A DNA stretch of 64,000 bases, from the NCBI GenBank assembly GCA_942159475.1, contig OW804096.1, positions 90,003,784 through 90,067,783 of the forward strand, given 5' to 3'. The DNA is from Sthenelais limicola (taxonomy: Eukaryota > Annelida > Polychaeta > Phyllodocida > Sigalionidae). Both the position numbers and the translations under genes were made by a program. The notes under the pieces are model-generated. The model had not been told where the DNA came from and ran no database searches. It saw nothing but the letters and a program-made list of their open reading frames with translations. Position 1 is the first letter of the stretch; every line of letters begins with the position of its first letter. This document shows positions 1 through 10,240 of the stretch, in pieces.

Positions 1-433
1 GGCAGCCAACGCGGTCTCTTCTTTCGCCGAAAGGAAGTCTTAACTTAGTCTTTTCTTATCGTGAAAGCCAGTCTTAGACCATATTGACAAGTGCCCAAGC
101 CCACTGCTTAAGACTTTCTTTCATCCTTACATATAGACTCCTTCCATGCACATCCTAATCACTAGGTGGCGATATCGTCGCTATATGGACTGTAGCCTAC
201 ATGTGCCGTGATATCGAGAGGTGACAGCACTTTTTTTATACGAACAAGCCTCTCTATACAATTACAAAATAATATTACAAATAGTTGTTCATATCGTCCG
301 TTAAACCTTTCTTTAATTTCACTTTTATTCTTATATGTCCCACATCCCACTTTTTTCGCCCTATTTACTCCTCACTCTATAAAATCCCTACAACCCCCTT
401 CTCTACAATCAGCAACGATAATTTAGTGTGGTG
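1..433. other. Non-coding flank, no gene recognised
   Basis: AT-rich DNA with no convincing ORF. The short frames seen here lack family resemblance. The string ATGTGCCGTGATA near 201 recurs near 1324, so the duplicated block described below may begin this far upstream. Confidence 0.4.
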
Positions 434-576
434 ATACCTTTTTACTATCGAAACATTAGCATGCACCCTAGTAGACGTCATAAGTGATTGTGTACCGCAA
501 CGAAGCAGGCACACTTTCACTTCTAGTACTTCTAGTACAACTTCTACACTATCATCACTTCTATAATTTCCCTGAA

Positions 577-1002
577 ATGCCTAAAATCAAGAAACCTCGC
601 TGAGGACGCGGTTGGATTGTCTCTGACTTCCATATTTTTAGACATGGGAGGCAAATTGAGCGAGAGTATCCTTCGGCCAATTTTCAGAAAGTGGAATATT
701 TTGATTTTCATACTGGCCAAAAACAAAGTTCTTACGTCGACATATCAGCGAATAATGTCGATTTAACGGACAAACCCAAGCCTAGAAAGCGACGAATTTC
801 TGCTACTATGACCTTTTTTAACGATGGCTTATCAACGACCGAGGCATACTCAATAGAGGTGCCCGATGAGGAAGATGTCGCCCTACCAGTGCCACCAGCT
901 GCTGATGGCTCCCTTCTTGAAGTTGAACCACCTCTTCTGGCTGACGAGCCTCTTGGACTCGTACAGCTACCTCCTTCCCCAACTGCAGGAGCCTGTAAGT
1001 AA
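577..1002 (+). pseudogene. Decayed 5' exon copy A, unknown family
   Basis: An ATG at 577 opens a frame (MPKIKKPR) that stops at a TGA at 601-603, after which the same frame stays open to 1002. Copy B has CGA at this position, so the stop looks like a CpG C-to-T change. Downstream, the frame gives a basic then acidic, proline-rich peptide ending in a Leu/Pro-rich stretch. The sequence around the end (GAGCCTGTAAGT near 990) fits a splice donor, so this may be a first coding exon. I do not recognise the family; it could be a host gene or a transposon gene. The stop and the degraded second copy argue for a pseudogene. Confidence 0.45.
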
Positions 1003-1486
1003 CATTTTTTTAAACCACTCTTCAATTCTATAGCGCATCCTACTTCACGACTCCCACATGTGAGTTAACATTACCAAACGACTAGTCCGCCGGGCGAGCC
1101 GAAAAAACCACCCCTAATTACACATTATCGGCTTCGCACATTCTTTTCAATTGAATAATTGAGCAATAACCGTATTTTACATATTCCCCCTCTAAATCTG
1201 TAGGAGGACATGAAAGTATTAATCATTGTTAGATTTTCTAATTACAAAAACTTCTTACTCGGTGAAGGTCCCGGGGGGGGGGGGGGGGCTACTTGACTTT
1301 ATAGTGTATACAATATTACACTTATGTGCCGTGATAAAGGCCCCCTTTTTTCAATATTGTGCTACCTTTTTACTATCCAAACATTATCATTCGCCTAAGT
1401 AGACGTCATAAGCGATTTTCTACCACAACGAAGCAGACACACTTTCACTTCTACTACTTCTAGTACAACTTCTACATTTCCCTGAA

Positions 1487-1606
1487 ATGCCTAAAATCAA
1501 GAAACCTCGCCGAGGACGCGGTCTGATTGTCTCTGACTTCCATTTTTTTGGACATGGGACGCATATTGAGCGAGACTATCCATCGGCCAATTTTCAGAAA
1601 GTGTAA
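1487..1606 (+). pseudogene. Decayed 5' exon copy B
   Basis: Second copy of the exon at 577. The ATG at 1487 is followed by 39 codons: a basic start (MPKIKKPRRGRG), then a segment rich in His, Asp and Phe. The TAA at 1604-1606 replaces a GAA that is intact in copy A. Copy B keeps the CGA that is mutated in copy A, so each copy has lost a different site. Downstream similarity to copy A ends at this point. Confidence 0.45.
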
Positions 1607-2165
1607 TACTTCAATGCCCCTATTTGTTTTGCATGAATCAGCTCTTGAATGTCCCCTCTTTTAAGGCACCAAGCTCCCGAACATCAGCTCCTCAATAGCA
1701 CCTTTTTTATCATTTCAGCTCCCGAAGCTCAGCTTCCAAATATCGCCCAATAATTGGCATTCACATTTTCCGAAATCCATGGAAGAATGTTGCTAGCTAG
1801 CCAGCCTACTACATAGGCCTAATTCATAAACTGTCCTGTACCCATTCATTAACATTCGCTTTCCCCAAAACAATAATTAAAACCGAACTGACCAACCCAC
1901 ATGTAATAGATGCTCCCAATTTCCTGTGTTAAGAGCGGTTTAATCCCCTGTGGGCAAGATCAAATGATAGAGCCAATTTGCTCCCCTGATTATCTCTATC
2001 ATAACTTTCCTAACCTTTAATGTCACACACATAAGCTTTTCACTACACCATCACTTTTTTCCATTTTCGCCAAGTCCCCTATCAACTCCACGAAATGTTA
2101 CAAACCCATTTTTCGGAGCGGAAAAATAAAATCATCTTGCAAATGACTTAAAATCTGTACTGTAT
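1607..2165. other. Non-coding, expected env 3' end and LTR not found
   Basis: The 3' part of the antisense Gypsy element (env C terminus, polypurine tract, 3' LTR) should lie here. I see no long frame continuing env and no copy of the right-hand LTR-like sequence near 9.7-9.8 kb, so the element is probably truncated on this side. Confidence 0.4.
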
Positions 2166-3231
2166 TTATCTTTCTTCCTCATGTAGACTATCTAAACAAT
2201 CAATCAATGTAAACTTCGCCCGATGTGACTTATTGTGGCTGTAGTAATATTCTGTGTTCATTATCGCTACTTGCTCTCCTGGGGATGTGATTTTTAGTTT
2301 AAGATCTATCTGGGTAAGATAATGTGCAAAGTCTGTAGGTGTTATGATTTCAGGTGATAGTATGCCTGTAGCTAGTAATCGTAGAGAGTCAATCATGATG
2401 TTGAGAGATTGGAGAAATTGTAACTTATGTGATACGATAGTCAATGCTTCCAGAACTAGGGTCGTTTGCGCCCTTTCGTTCTCTTCGTTTGCTCTCACGT
2501 TATCTAGTTTTACTGTAAGATTATTGGTCCATTTATCTATACCTCTCGCCATCGTTCTCATCATAGTTTCTGAATATGTTCTATCTTTTAGGTACATATT
2601 GTAAAATTTATCTTGTTTGGCTGTTACTCTAGTTAATAGTTCTGCGGTATCTTTATCTTGTTGTGCGAACGACTGGAGGACTGTATCTATGTTTGAGGTT
2701 TGCAATATCCTGGGTTGTGGCTAATCCGAACAGTCCCTTAAATGCTTCTCCTAGGAATCCCAAAATTGCTGATCTTTTACTGCGTTCCTGATGCTTGTTA
2801 ATTGGGTCCGATAGGAATAGTACTAGGGTTGCCACTGATGCGTTTATCTGATGTTCAGTATTATTTATAAGGGCATCCAAGGCTTGTGCCTCCTGAATTA
2901 GTACGTCACTTATGACGAATTAGTACGTGTTTTCCATATCCAATCTACTGGAGAATCTCCTGATCTCCTGGGTGTAATTTATGGCTGTAGGGGGAATTTG
3001 TGGGATATTGTAGGGGACTGCGAATATTATCTCCGAGTAGTCGTGGCCGTTTACCAGTGGGGCTGGTAGGGGTTCGAACAGAATGCCCACATTCTGTCGA
3101 AGTATAGGATTTCCTGCACCTACTAGCGTGTAGATGGCTAAGAAGATTGTTACGAATAACATCTGTAATAAAGATAATATACCCATGCCTAAGTAATTGT
3201 AGCGTTTGTGGCTGCCTATTTGGCAGAACAT
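2166..3231 (-). pseudogene. F-type env-like gene, broken
   Basis: Three consecutive minus-strand frames form one envelope-like gene. The first (3231-2920) has a hydrophobic N-terminal segment (signal/anchor type) and an ectodomain start. It ends at an in-frame TAA (2920-2922), and the same frame continues to about 2700. That second part contains RSKR followed by AILGFLGEAFKGLFG, a furin-type cleavage site plus fusion peptide as in baculovirus F and errantivirus envelopes. Near 2700 the frame shifts, and a third stretch (2705-2166) carries helical, heptad-like sequence typical of an F1 ectodomain. It stops without a C-terminal membrane anchor. So there is one nonsense codon, one frameshift and a lost C terminus. 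Confidence 0.75.
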
Positions 3232-3926
3232 AATTTCATGATTTGTATAGTTGCTCTTACGCTAATTAGCGGTTATGTCGCTTTTTATCTTCACAATATA
3301 GGCACAATTTCAAGATGTATTAATCTGTAAACGGGTAAGAATGGTAGAAGTAAGTAAATGATGCATATACCTTGTCAATCGTATCTATGGCCGGTAATAG
3401 ACCGTAATTTGGCGAATTGCTCTGTATCACTGTCCTGTGCTCCTTGAGGGAATATTTTCGAATGATGGGTGGTGTGGGTTTTAAGCTTGCTTAAGTGTTT
3501 GTCCCTAATGACGGGACCGTAGGTTGGCTATGTCTACGTGTCTATGACAGTTGCAAGCAAGCAAGCTTTATTGTGATAAGCTTCAGGTTTATGGGGGTGG
3601 GTTCTGCTTTGAGGTGTTGACGCCTCGCCAGCGAGTGTGTCTCCTCCTGACGCTTATCGCGATTAGTGTCAGTAGCTTCTCTCACCCTCTATTGTTTGTG
3701 GGTTGGCATGTCTGGTGACAGCTTGGGTTCTTAGGATTAAGACAATGGGAATTGAGCTTTACTTCGGATAATGACCCTTATTGGCAATTGCGTGTCTATA
3801 CCGGTTAGATTGATGTCAGTCTGCATTAAAATGAACAATAATTGTTAATTGGAATGTTTATCTAGGGCTTGGCCGTTTGGATTCGCAGTCCTTTGTTGAA
3901 TGTACCATATGTTTCATGCGCTAGAC
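3232..3926 (-). other. pol-env spacer of the Gypsy element
   Basis: About 700 bases between the pol stop and the first env frame with no ORF of note. In env-bearing Gypsy elements the env message is spliced, and an acceptor may lie here, but I could not choose one. The end of pol is basic and Lys/His-rich, so nothing appears missing from pol itself. Confidence 0.4.
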
Positions 3927-6900
3927 TTAGTGTCTGCGCTTAAGCTTAGAGTGGCTTTGTTTAGGGATTATGTGTGGTACTGGGGAAATGATCTTTTGTT
4001 TTGGCGTAATTGTACCTGCTTTGATGTTCCAATCTTTCCTTAGTTTGTCTGGGGTGTGTTGTAGTAGTCTGTAAGCGAATTGATTGTTTTTCAAGTTTTG
4101 CACCTTTTTCAGGCGGTCAACATGTATTGATTTAGTTAGGATTTTCCCAGATTTAATGTCCCTGAGAATGACACTTAAGTTTGATTTGTATTTACATACT
4201 AAATATGGTCCCATAAAAACTTGTTGAAGTTTCTTAGATGAATGCTTCTGTAGTAAGTTTGGTACGTGTATGTACACTATGTCTGAGACGCATATTTGTG
4301 AGTATGCTGCGTTTGCATCGTGTCTAGCTTTGGTCTTAATTTGCGTGGTTTTGGTCCTTTTGGCTGCCTGATTAAAGGAATGATCTTGAGCCGTGACCAT
4401 GTCTATGACTGATTTTATAAGAGTTGTCGGCTCTGTATTTGCACTTAATGTTGCGTCCATTAGGTTCCTGGGTTGTCTTCCGTGTAAGAGAAAGTATGGG
4501 CTGTACCCAGTGGTTTGATTTTGCGTTGTGTTTAGGGCGAATGTTATTTGTGGAAGATATAGGTCCCATGATTCCTGATTTTTCATTGCAAATGCCCGGA
4601 GGGCAGTATTTAGGGATGAATTATATCTTTCCACCTGGCCATTGGATTTGGGCCTCCAGGGAGAGGAGAATATCTGCTTCATGTTGAGCTTTTTGCATAT
4701 GTTTCCAAATTTTTTCCCTGAGTAGCTAGTGCCGTTGTCCGACTGAATACTAGTGGGTACGCCGTGTTTACATATTAGGTGTTCTATGACACCGTCTATT
4801 GCACTAGCTGCGTCAATTGATTCAGTGGGGAAGGTAATGCAGAACTTGCTATGGAAATCTAAAATAACATGGATATATTTGTATCCCTTCCTTGTCGTGG
4901 GAAGTGGTCCTATAGCATCTATGCATACCCTCTTGAATGGTTTTGTGGTGGGCTCCCTGATAGTCATTGGTGATTTCTGTGTCCTGCGTAGCTTTTTAGC
5001 CTTCAAGCATAGGTCGCATGTAGACACATATCTTTTAACATCTCTGTTCATGTATCGCCAGTGTACTTTGGGCAACATGGCGGCTAACATTTTTATTTCA
5101 CCCACGTGTGCTGATATTGGACTATCATGAAATAGCTCCAGTGTGTTTTCAATCATATCATCTGGGATAACTATTTGTAGTTGTAGGGAGCCAAACTTCT
5201 TCCAAGCTTTGATTGAGAAGTGGAAGAGTACGTTTTGGAGTACTAAATAGTGTTTGTTATTATTTAGTATGAACCTACTGATTTTTTCATCAGAGGGGAG
5301 TTCCTCTTTTTCCAAGTAATCGATGAGGCCTTTGATATATGGAGTTGACCTCTGAGATCTCTTCAAATTGCTTAGAGAGAAATGGAAGTCTGGTATATGT
5401 TTTAAGGTATCTGCAATTGACTCGAATTGGGAGTGGGCTTGATCAAATAAGCCTTTCTCCTCGGGGGAAGTTTGTCTTGACGATCTAGTTGTCATCTGGG
5501 AGACTTCTTCGGTCCTCTCCTCAGTACTCATTGATAGGGAAATTGGTCTTATCTTTTCTCCTATTTTTGAGTCTGAGATGGGATTAAAGTCGTTGTTGGG
5601 GAATTGTTGACAGAAATCTACCTCACAGTTACAATAAAAGTGATGTGTAGACTCCTGTTTCAAGATACCTTTCTTTAGACTTTTATGTTTCATAATTGAG
5701 TTTGGGGGCTCTGATAGAGTGAAATGAGCCTGATTAGTTTCTGATTCGAATGCGACTCTTGTCGCGACCCTTATCCTCTTAGGTGGGGGTGGGGGGTCAG
5801 TCATGGGTGGTTCTATCTTATATTCTCTTCGAGAAAGAACATCAGCTACTGTGGTTTCTTTACCCTTGACGTGTTGAATTGTAAACGAATATTGCTGGAT
5901 TTCTAGGGCCCACCTAGCAATTCTATTTTTATTTTGCTTATTCGTCAAGAGTGGGATGAGGGCTGCATGGTCAGTGTATAGCTGGAAGTGTCTGTTCTCC
6001 AAATAGTGCCTGAAATGTTGCACGGAGTAGACAATCGCTAGTAGTTCCCTTTCTGTTGTATTATAGTTGACTTCGTGTTTACGAAGGCACCGACCTGCAA
6101 AGGATACTGGTCTCAGCACACCCTCATTATCTAGCTGAGATAGGACAGAACCGACAGATGTGGAACTTGCATCTGTACTTAAAATGAAGTCTTTGTTGAA
6201 GTTGGGGAAGTGTAGGAGGGCGTCTTGGCATATCGAATTTTTCATGGAATTAAATGAATTCTCACAATGTTTATCCCATTTGAATTTGTTACCAGCTTTT
6301 GTTAATTCATACAGTGGTTTGATAATCTGGCTGAAATCTTTTATGAACCTCTTGAAGAACTGGCATAACCCATTAAACGACCTGACCTGAGTTACAGTTT
6401 TGGGTCTGGGGAAAGATTTTAATGCCTCGATCTTGCTGGGACATGGTTGGACTCCTTTAGGAGTTATCACCATCCCAAGGAAATTGATGCGGTCGAGAAA
6501 GTACTCGCATTTAGATTTCTTCAGTTTTAGATCACCCTCTCTCAGCGCCTGAAACACGTTTCTGAGGTCTCTGAAATGATCTTCCTCACTGCGGGACAAA
6601 ATTAGGAGGTCGTCCAGATATGGAATCGCACATTTATACCTAAGTTTCTTAAGAATCATGGTCACTAGAGCACAGAAGGCTTGTGGGGATGTTTTAAGTC
6701 CCATTGGTAGTACCTTATACCTGTATTTCTTGCTATAGGAGCAAAAACTAGTTTTATCTCTGTCCTCTTCCTTGAGTGGAATTTGAAAAAACCCTTGTTG
6801 ACAGTCTAGTTTTGAAAATATGGTAGGTTGTAAGTCGCCAACGTACTCTATGGACTCATCTGCTCTAGGTGATATTAGTGCTTGATTTATTAGGTGGGCG

Positions 6901-8303
6901 TTAAGATATCTGAAATCTGTGAAGACTCTCATGCCTCCTCCTGACTTTTGAACCATGAAGGACCTGCTTGACCATGGTCCTGTATTTGTTTCTTCGATTA
7001 TTCCCTGACTTTCCATCTGCTCACACACTTTGTCAAACTTTTTTGCTTTATCTAATGTGGTGCGGAAAGGAAGCATGTGGCAAGGGACTGTGCCCTCTTT
7101 TAAGTGCAGGGAATGCTCGTGTAATTTAGATAGACCCAATTTGTTATCTTGGCCAACAAAAACGTCGTTGTATTCTGTTAGTAATGCCTTCAGTTTACCT
7201 TTCCCTACTTCACTCAATATCTGGTTAGGTTTAACATTTTCCTCTGAATAAATGTGAACTTCATTGTAATTGCTAATGTACCTTTCCTCCTCGGATGAGG
7301 TATCGCTGCAAGAAAAATCACTGTTAGTATCGAAGGATGTGTCCATGTGGGACAGTTCTGTTATTCTACCTGTAACCTGAGTATCTGTTTTATCGGGTAA
7401 AGGAACAAAATCTGTTGGGTCTGATCTAGAAAATACTGCTACAATTTGACCTTTGTCGATCTTGTATGGGGATGCCCCTGTATTTAATAGTACTACTGGA
7501 TGTCTATTGCGCCAGTTCGGTATTACCACGCTTCTTTGTACTAAGAAGGGGACATCCACGCGTCTTGCCATATTATCTACTATTCCCTCATGATCGATAT
7601 CATTTAAAGTTGTTATTTCACCTGTTAACGCAAATTCACAGTGTGGGGGAATAGTTATTGACCTTGTGGCCCTTACTGGTTTGTACATTTCGGAAGGATC
7701 TTCCTCAAAAATGATATGGGCTTTATGTTTTCGGAAGAAATCTACACCTAATATCATGGGACGGTTTAAGGTTGGCATAACTGCAAAATTATGGCTAAAC
7801 GTTTGACCTTGTAGCATGAAGGTTATTTTTGCGACCTTTTTAACATGTACCACGGCACTGTCTGCCATATATATTTTCCAACGAACCTTTGTAATGTCAA
7901 CCTGTCCTCGCTCTTTGAACCTTTCTAGTAATTTACCTCTAATGGCGGAGATTGATGCGCCAGTATCAATAAGAGCTTGGATACCATAATTGTAAGCGAA
8001 TACTTCTAAACAACCATTTTTTATAGCAGCAGTAATAGGAATTGTCTCACCTAATTCAGATTTCGGTTGTAGAACGATCCGAGCTTCCTCATCTATGGTT
8101 TTCCCGGTGTTGGTAGTAAATATGTGTTTGTGTAGATGTGATTCTTCCGCATTCACATCGTATAACAGTCTCTTTCTCAATATCGTTGGACTTTCCAGGT
8201 TGTCATTGAAATGTTCATTTATGGTTTGTCCCTGCCCGAGGGGACCTTGGACACGCCGAATTGGCCCTAGTGCGACGTGTGGTTGCCGTTTCCCTGCCTC
8301 CTG
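3927..8303 (-). CDS. Gypsy pol: protease-RT-RNase H-integrase
   Basis: About 1,450 residues, open from 8303 to the stop at 3927. There is no convincing ATG; entry is by -1 frameshift from gag at 8288-8294. In order: aspartic protease (LIDTGAS near 7970, flap partner MILGVDFF near 7750); reverse transcriptase (FTDFRYLNAHLI, LPMGLKTSPQAF, catalytic YLDDLLIL near 6615); RNase H (STDASS, TERELLAI, TDHAAL); a charged Ser/Pro-rich linker of about 130 residues; integrase with an HHCC zinc-binding N terminus (CDLC) and a DDE core (CIDAIGPL, SDNGTSY, GQVERYN); and a basic C-terminal tail. No internal stop or frameshift was seen, so this frame could still encode an active polyprotein. Confidence 0.93.
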   Translation of the reverse strand, partial: QEAGKRQPHVALGPIRRVQGPLGQGQTINEHFNDNLESPTILRKRLLYDVNAEESHLHKHIFTTNTGKTIDEEARIVLQPKSELGETIPITAAIKNGCLEVFAYNYGIQALIDTGASISAIRGKLLERFKERGQVDITKVRWKIYMADSAVVHVKKVAKITFMLQGQTFSHNFAVMPTLNRPMILGVDFFRKHKAHIIFEEDPSEMYKPVRATRSITIPPHCEFALTGEITTLNDIDHEGIVDNMARRVDVPFLVQRSVVIPNWRNRHPVVLLNTGASPYKIDKGQIVAVFSRSDPTDFVPLPDKTDTQVTGRITELSHMDTSFDTNSDFSCSDTSSEEERYISNYNEVHIYSEENVKPNQILSEVGKGKLKALLTEYNDVFVGQDNKLGLSKLHEHSLHLKEGTVPCHMLPFRTTLDKAKKFDKVCEQMESQGIIEETNTGPWSSRSFMVQKSGGGMRVFTDFRYLNAHLINQALISPRADESIEYVGDLQPTIFSKLDCQQGFFQIPLKEEDRDKTSFCSYSKKYRYKVLPMGLKTSPQAFCALVTMILKKLRYKCAIPYLDDLLILSRSEEDHFRDLRNVFQALREGDLKLKKSKCEYFLDRINFLGMVITPKGVQPCPSKIEALKSFPRPKTVTQVRSFNGLCQFFKRFIKDFSQIIKPLYELTKAGNKFKWDKHCENSFNSMKNSICQDALLHFPNFNKDFILSTDASSTSVGSVLSQLDNEGVLRPVSFAGRCLRKHEVNYNTTERELLAIVYSVQHFRHYLENRHFQLYTDHAALIPLLTNKQNKNRIARWALEIQQYSFTIQHVKGKETTVADVLSRREYKIEPPMTDPPPPPKRIRVATRVAFESETNQAHFTLSEPPNSIMKHKSLKKGILKQESTHHFYCNCEVDFCQQFPNNDFNPISDSKIGEKIRPISLSMSTEERTEEVSQMTTRSSRQTSPEEKGLFDQAHSQFESIADTLKHIPDFHFSLSNLKRSQRSTPYIKGLIDYLEKEELPSDEKISRFILNNNKHYLVLQNVLFHFSIKAWKKFGSLQLQIVIPDDMIENTLELFHDSPISAHVGEIKMLAAMLPKVHWRYMNRDVKRYVSTCDLCLKAKKLRRTQKSPMTIREPTTKPFKRVCIDAIGPLPTTRKGYKYIHVILDFHSKFCITFPTESIDAASAIDGVIEHLICKHGVPTSIQSDNGTSYSGKKFGNICKKLNMKQIFSSPWRPKSNGQVERYNSSLNTALRAFAMKNQESWDLYLPQITFALNTTQNQTTGYSPYFLLHGRQPRNLMDATLSANTEPTTLIKSVIDMVTAQDHSFNQAAKRTKTTQIKTKARHDANAAYSQICVSDIVYIHVPNLLQKHSSKKLQQVFMGPYLVCKYKSNLSVILRDIKSGKILTKSIHVDRLKKVQNLKNNQFAYRLLQHTPDKLRKDWNIKAGTITPKQKIISPVPHIIPKQSHSKLKRRH

Positions 8304-9529
8304 CTATTCTGGAAGGCTTGGAAAGCTTGGCAATCTGCCATCATTTGATGGTCAAACTGTGGAGCTTGGTAGTATTGCTGGGGGAATTGGTTATATCCTG
8401 AGTTTTGTTGCCAATTTCCTTGGTTCTGGTTGTACTGACCATTACTGTTATTCCACCCATTGTTGTCCCAGTTGTTATTGTTGCCGTTTCCTTTGTTCTT
8501 CCAGCCGCCGCGTCCTCTGCCGTTGCCGTTCCATTTTCCTCGGCCCCGGCCGCAACCGCGTCCTCTGCCGCATCCACCTCCTCGGTGGCCGCCGATCTCT
8601 TGGACTGTTTCTGTGGCTTCTGGCTTTGGTTTTTCCTCCTGTGCGGTCCTTACCGCTTTAATTTGTTCGCTTAATACTTTAAATTGCTCGTCTGCTAGTT
8701 TTGCTAACGCACTGCATGAGCTTGCTACTATGCTTGAAATATCTGCTGAGTCTATTAAGGCAGGTTTCTGTATGCTGGCCTCGGCTGTCTTTGCCATTAT
8801 TACTGCCGCATCGAAGGTAATTGGGGTTTGGGCTAACACTACTTTCCCGATTTCGCCCCTTAGTCCCTCTACTAATTTTTCAATGGAGGATTCCTCGTTC
8901 AATCCTCTGGCGTGGACGATATCTCTTAGTTCTGCTGAGTATGACTTCACAGATTCATCCTTTCTCTGTTTTCTCACGCCAGTTATCCTTAATTTACGTT
9001 CATCCGCGGCAAAATGTGCAATCATGGCTCTCCATGTAGCCAGGTAATCGTCTCTGTTCACATGTGCCGTTCTCACATATCTATCTAGCCATTGCTTTGC
9101 TCTCCCGTCCACATATGTCGACAAATATCTGGGTAGCATGACAGGATTGTTATTATATGCGAGGTTAATATAGTGTTCGTACGCATCAAAAAAAGATCTG
9201 GTCGTCACTGTACATGTTGGATGTCTAAATACCTCTGGTTTTCTCAGGTTCGGGTCCTGAGCTCTGAGTGCCACAAGTGCTTCGGCGAAATGTTCATGTC
9301 TTTGAGCCTCTGCTTGTTGTGCCTCTTCATTAACTGGAGGTATGACGACTTGGATCTGGTGGTTCTGCAGGGGTTGAGGTGCGGCTTCTCCATCGCCACC
9401 TTGTCCCGCTCGTGCAGCGTCTACTGCGGCTTGGACTCGTACTCCTAAGTCCTCATGCCGCGCCCGGTCATGTTCTGCCAGGCGGTCTTGGATTATCTGT
9501 TCCAACTGGTCTCTGACTTCTTGCTGCAT
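8267..9529 (-). CDS. Gypsy gag polyprotein
   Basis: A 420-residue frame from the ATG at 9529 to the TAG at 8267-8269. The N terminus is charged and helical, the middle carries a retrotransposon capsid-type region (the segment with WLDRYVRT, LATWRAMIAHF and the ESVKSYSAELRDIV stretch). The C-terminal third is rich in RG/GRG repeats followed by Asn/Gln-rich sequence. There is no CCHC zinc knuckle, so nucleic-acid binding is probably by the Gly/Arg-rich tail. The frame is open upstream of the ATG to about 9676 without another Met. It is followed by pol in the -1 frame, overlapping by 37 bases. Predicted role: capsid assembly and RNA packaging. Confidence 0.85.
   Translation of the reverse strand: MQQEVRDQLEQIIQDRLAEHDRARHEDLGVRVQAAVDAARAGQGGDGEAAPQPLQNHQIQVVIPPVNEEAQQAEAQRHEHFAEALVALRAQDPNLRKPEVFRHPTCTVTTRSFFDAYEHYINLAYNNNPVMLPRYLSTYVDGRAKQWLDRYVRTAHVNRDDYLATWRAMIAHFAADERKLRITGVRKQRKDESVKSYSAELRDIVHARGLNEESSIEKLVEGLRGEIGKVVLAQTPITFDAAVIMAKTAEASIQKPALIDSADISSIVASSCSALAKLADEQFKVLSEQIKAVRTAQEEKPKPEATETVQEIGGHRGGGCGRGRGCGRGRGKWNGNGRGRGGWKNKGNGNNNNWDNNGWNNSNGQYNQNQGNWQQNSGYNQFPQQYYQAPQFDHQMMADCQAFQAFQNSRRQGNGNHTSH
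8288..8294 (-). promoter_or_regulatory. -1 ribosomal frameshift heptamer GGGAAAC
   Basis: On the minus strand G GGA AAC lies in the gag frame exactly in X XXY YYZ phase, 19 bases before the gag stop and inside the 37-base gag/pol overlap (8267-8303). Slipping by -1 places ribosomes in the pol frame, which has no stop from 8303 onward. GGGAAAC is a known -1 slippery type. I did not identify a downstream pseudoknot by eye. Confidence 0.8.
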
Positions 9530-10240
9530 TTCCTTTTGTTTCTTGTCTTTGCGTTTCTTTGGAATATATTCCTTGATTTGGATGGTCTTGTTTCTTAAAA
9601 CTTTCTGCTCGTCCAGGATGTTATAGTAATGGGTTCTCGACCATTTGATATGCTTACTTGTACGGTGGTAGAGCTAGCGCATATCTATATGCTAATAAGT
9701 AATCAATCCAGGAGGCAGAAGTATATTCAAAGAATATCAGAGAACAACTTTTATTGTCTACGACATGGGTTATATATCAGCAGGGGTCCAGGTGTGCCTT
9801 ATGGTTAGCCAGTGACCGTTGGGGTTACATTAGGTCACGTGGTCTGTCGCCAATAGCAGGTGGTATTACATGTGGTCACGTGGACCAATGGTGGGTGAGG
9901 ACCGGGCCACCATGTGGCTGGTCTGAGTATTAATTAGTGTATACTGATTACGTAATATGTGGCACACCTGGACAGGTGTAGAGGTAGCCATGCTTGACTA
10001 GACATGGCAAGATGACCTAGATTATAACTGATACATTAATATTCATATTCATGTACTGAGGTACATATTCATAATCATAATCATGTTAATAAGGTTACAC
10101 CTTATTATGTAATGTTATACAATATTACGTCATTGAATATTTAGATTAACATGCGGAAATATTGGTATGACACTTTGACAGTATATAGGATGCTTTGAGA
10201 ACTCTAGACACACTATTTCTCTCGGCCGTTGGTGTTTACT
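9530..10240 (-). promoter_or_regulatory. Probable 5' LTR and leader of the Gypsy element
   Basis: Read on the minus strand, a TATA-like ATATATAA (9777-9770) is followed about 20 bases later by AATAAA (9755-9750), the usual U3/R arrangement in short-R LTRs. Downstream toward gag, a string ending in CA (about 9649) is followed within a few bases by TGG, where a primer binding site would start; I cannot assign the tRNA. The outer LTR edge and target-site duplication could not be set because no second LTR is present in the window. Confidence 0.45.

Larger units (their letters stand above)
434..1606 (+). repeat. Direct duplication of a 5' exon region
   Basis: Bases about 434-691 and about 1362-1606 are two copies of one sequence, alike from the TACCTTTTTACTATC block through the coding part to the codons for NFQKV. 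The second copy lacks about 18 bases present in the first, just before the ATG. Between them lie the extra coding part of copy 1 and a run of 16-17 G near 1272. The copies differ by scattered substitutions, so the duplication is old. Confidence 0.8.
2166..9790 (-). mobile_element. Gypsy-type LTR retroelement with env
   Basis: Antisense element with the order gag (9529-8267), pol (8303-3927), env (3231-2166). Pol has the Gypsy/Metaviridae order protease, reverse transcriptase, RNase H, integrase. The env-like frames show a furin-type RSKR site followed by a hydrophobic Gly/Phe-rich fusion peptide, as in the F-type envelope of errantivirus-like elements. Gag and pol are open over their full length while env is broken, so the copy is fairly young but no longer complete. 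A TATA box and an AATAAA on the minus strand near 9750-9777 suggest the 5' LTR at the right edge; no left LTR was found. Confidence 0.85.

Noticed and set aside
2344..2604. Plus-strand frames across the Gypsy element
   Set aside because: Shadow frames opposite pol and env with no family resemblance.
9640..9680. tRNA-like GGTGGTAGAGC string
   Set aside because: Only the D-arm-like part is seen; no matching acceptor stem or T-arm, and it lies in the presumed LTR end.
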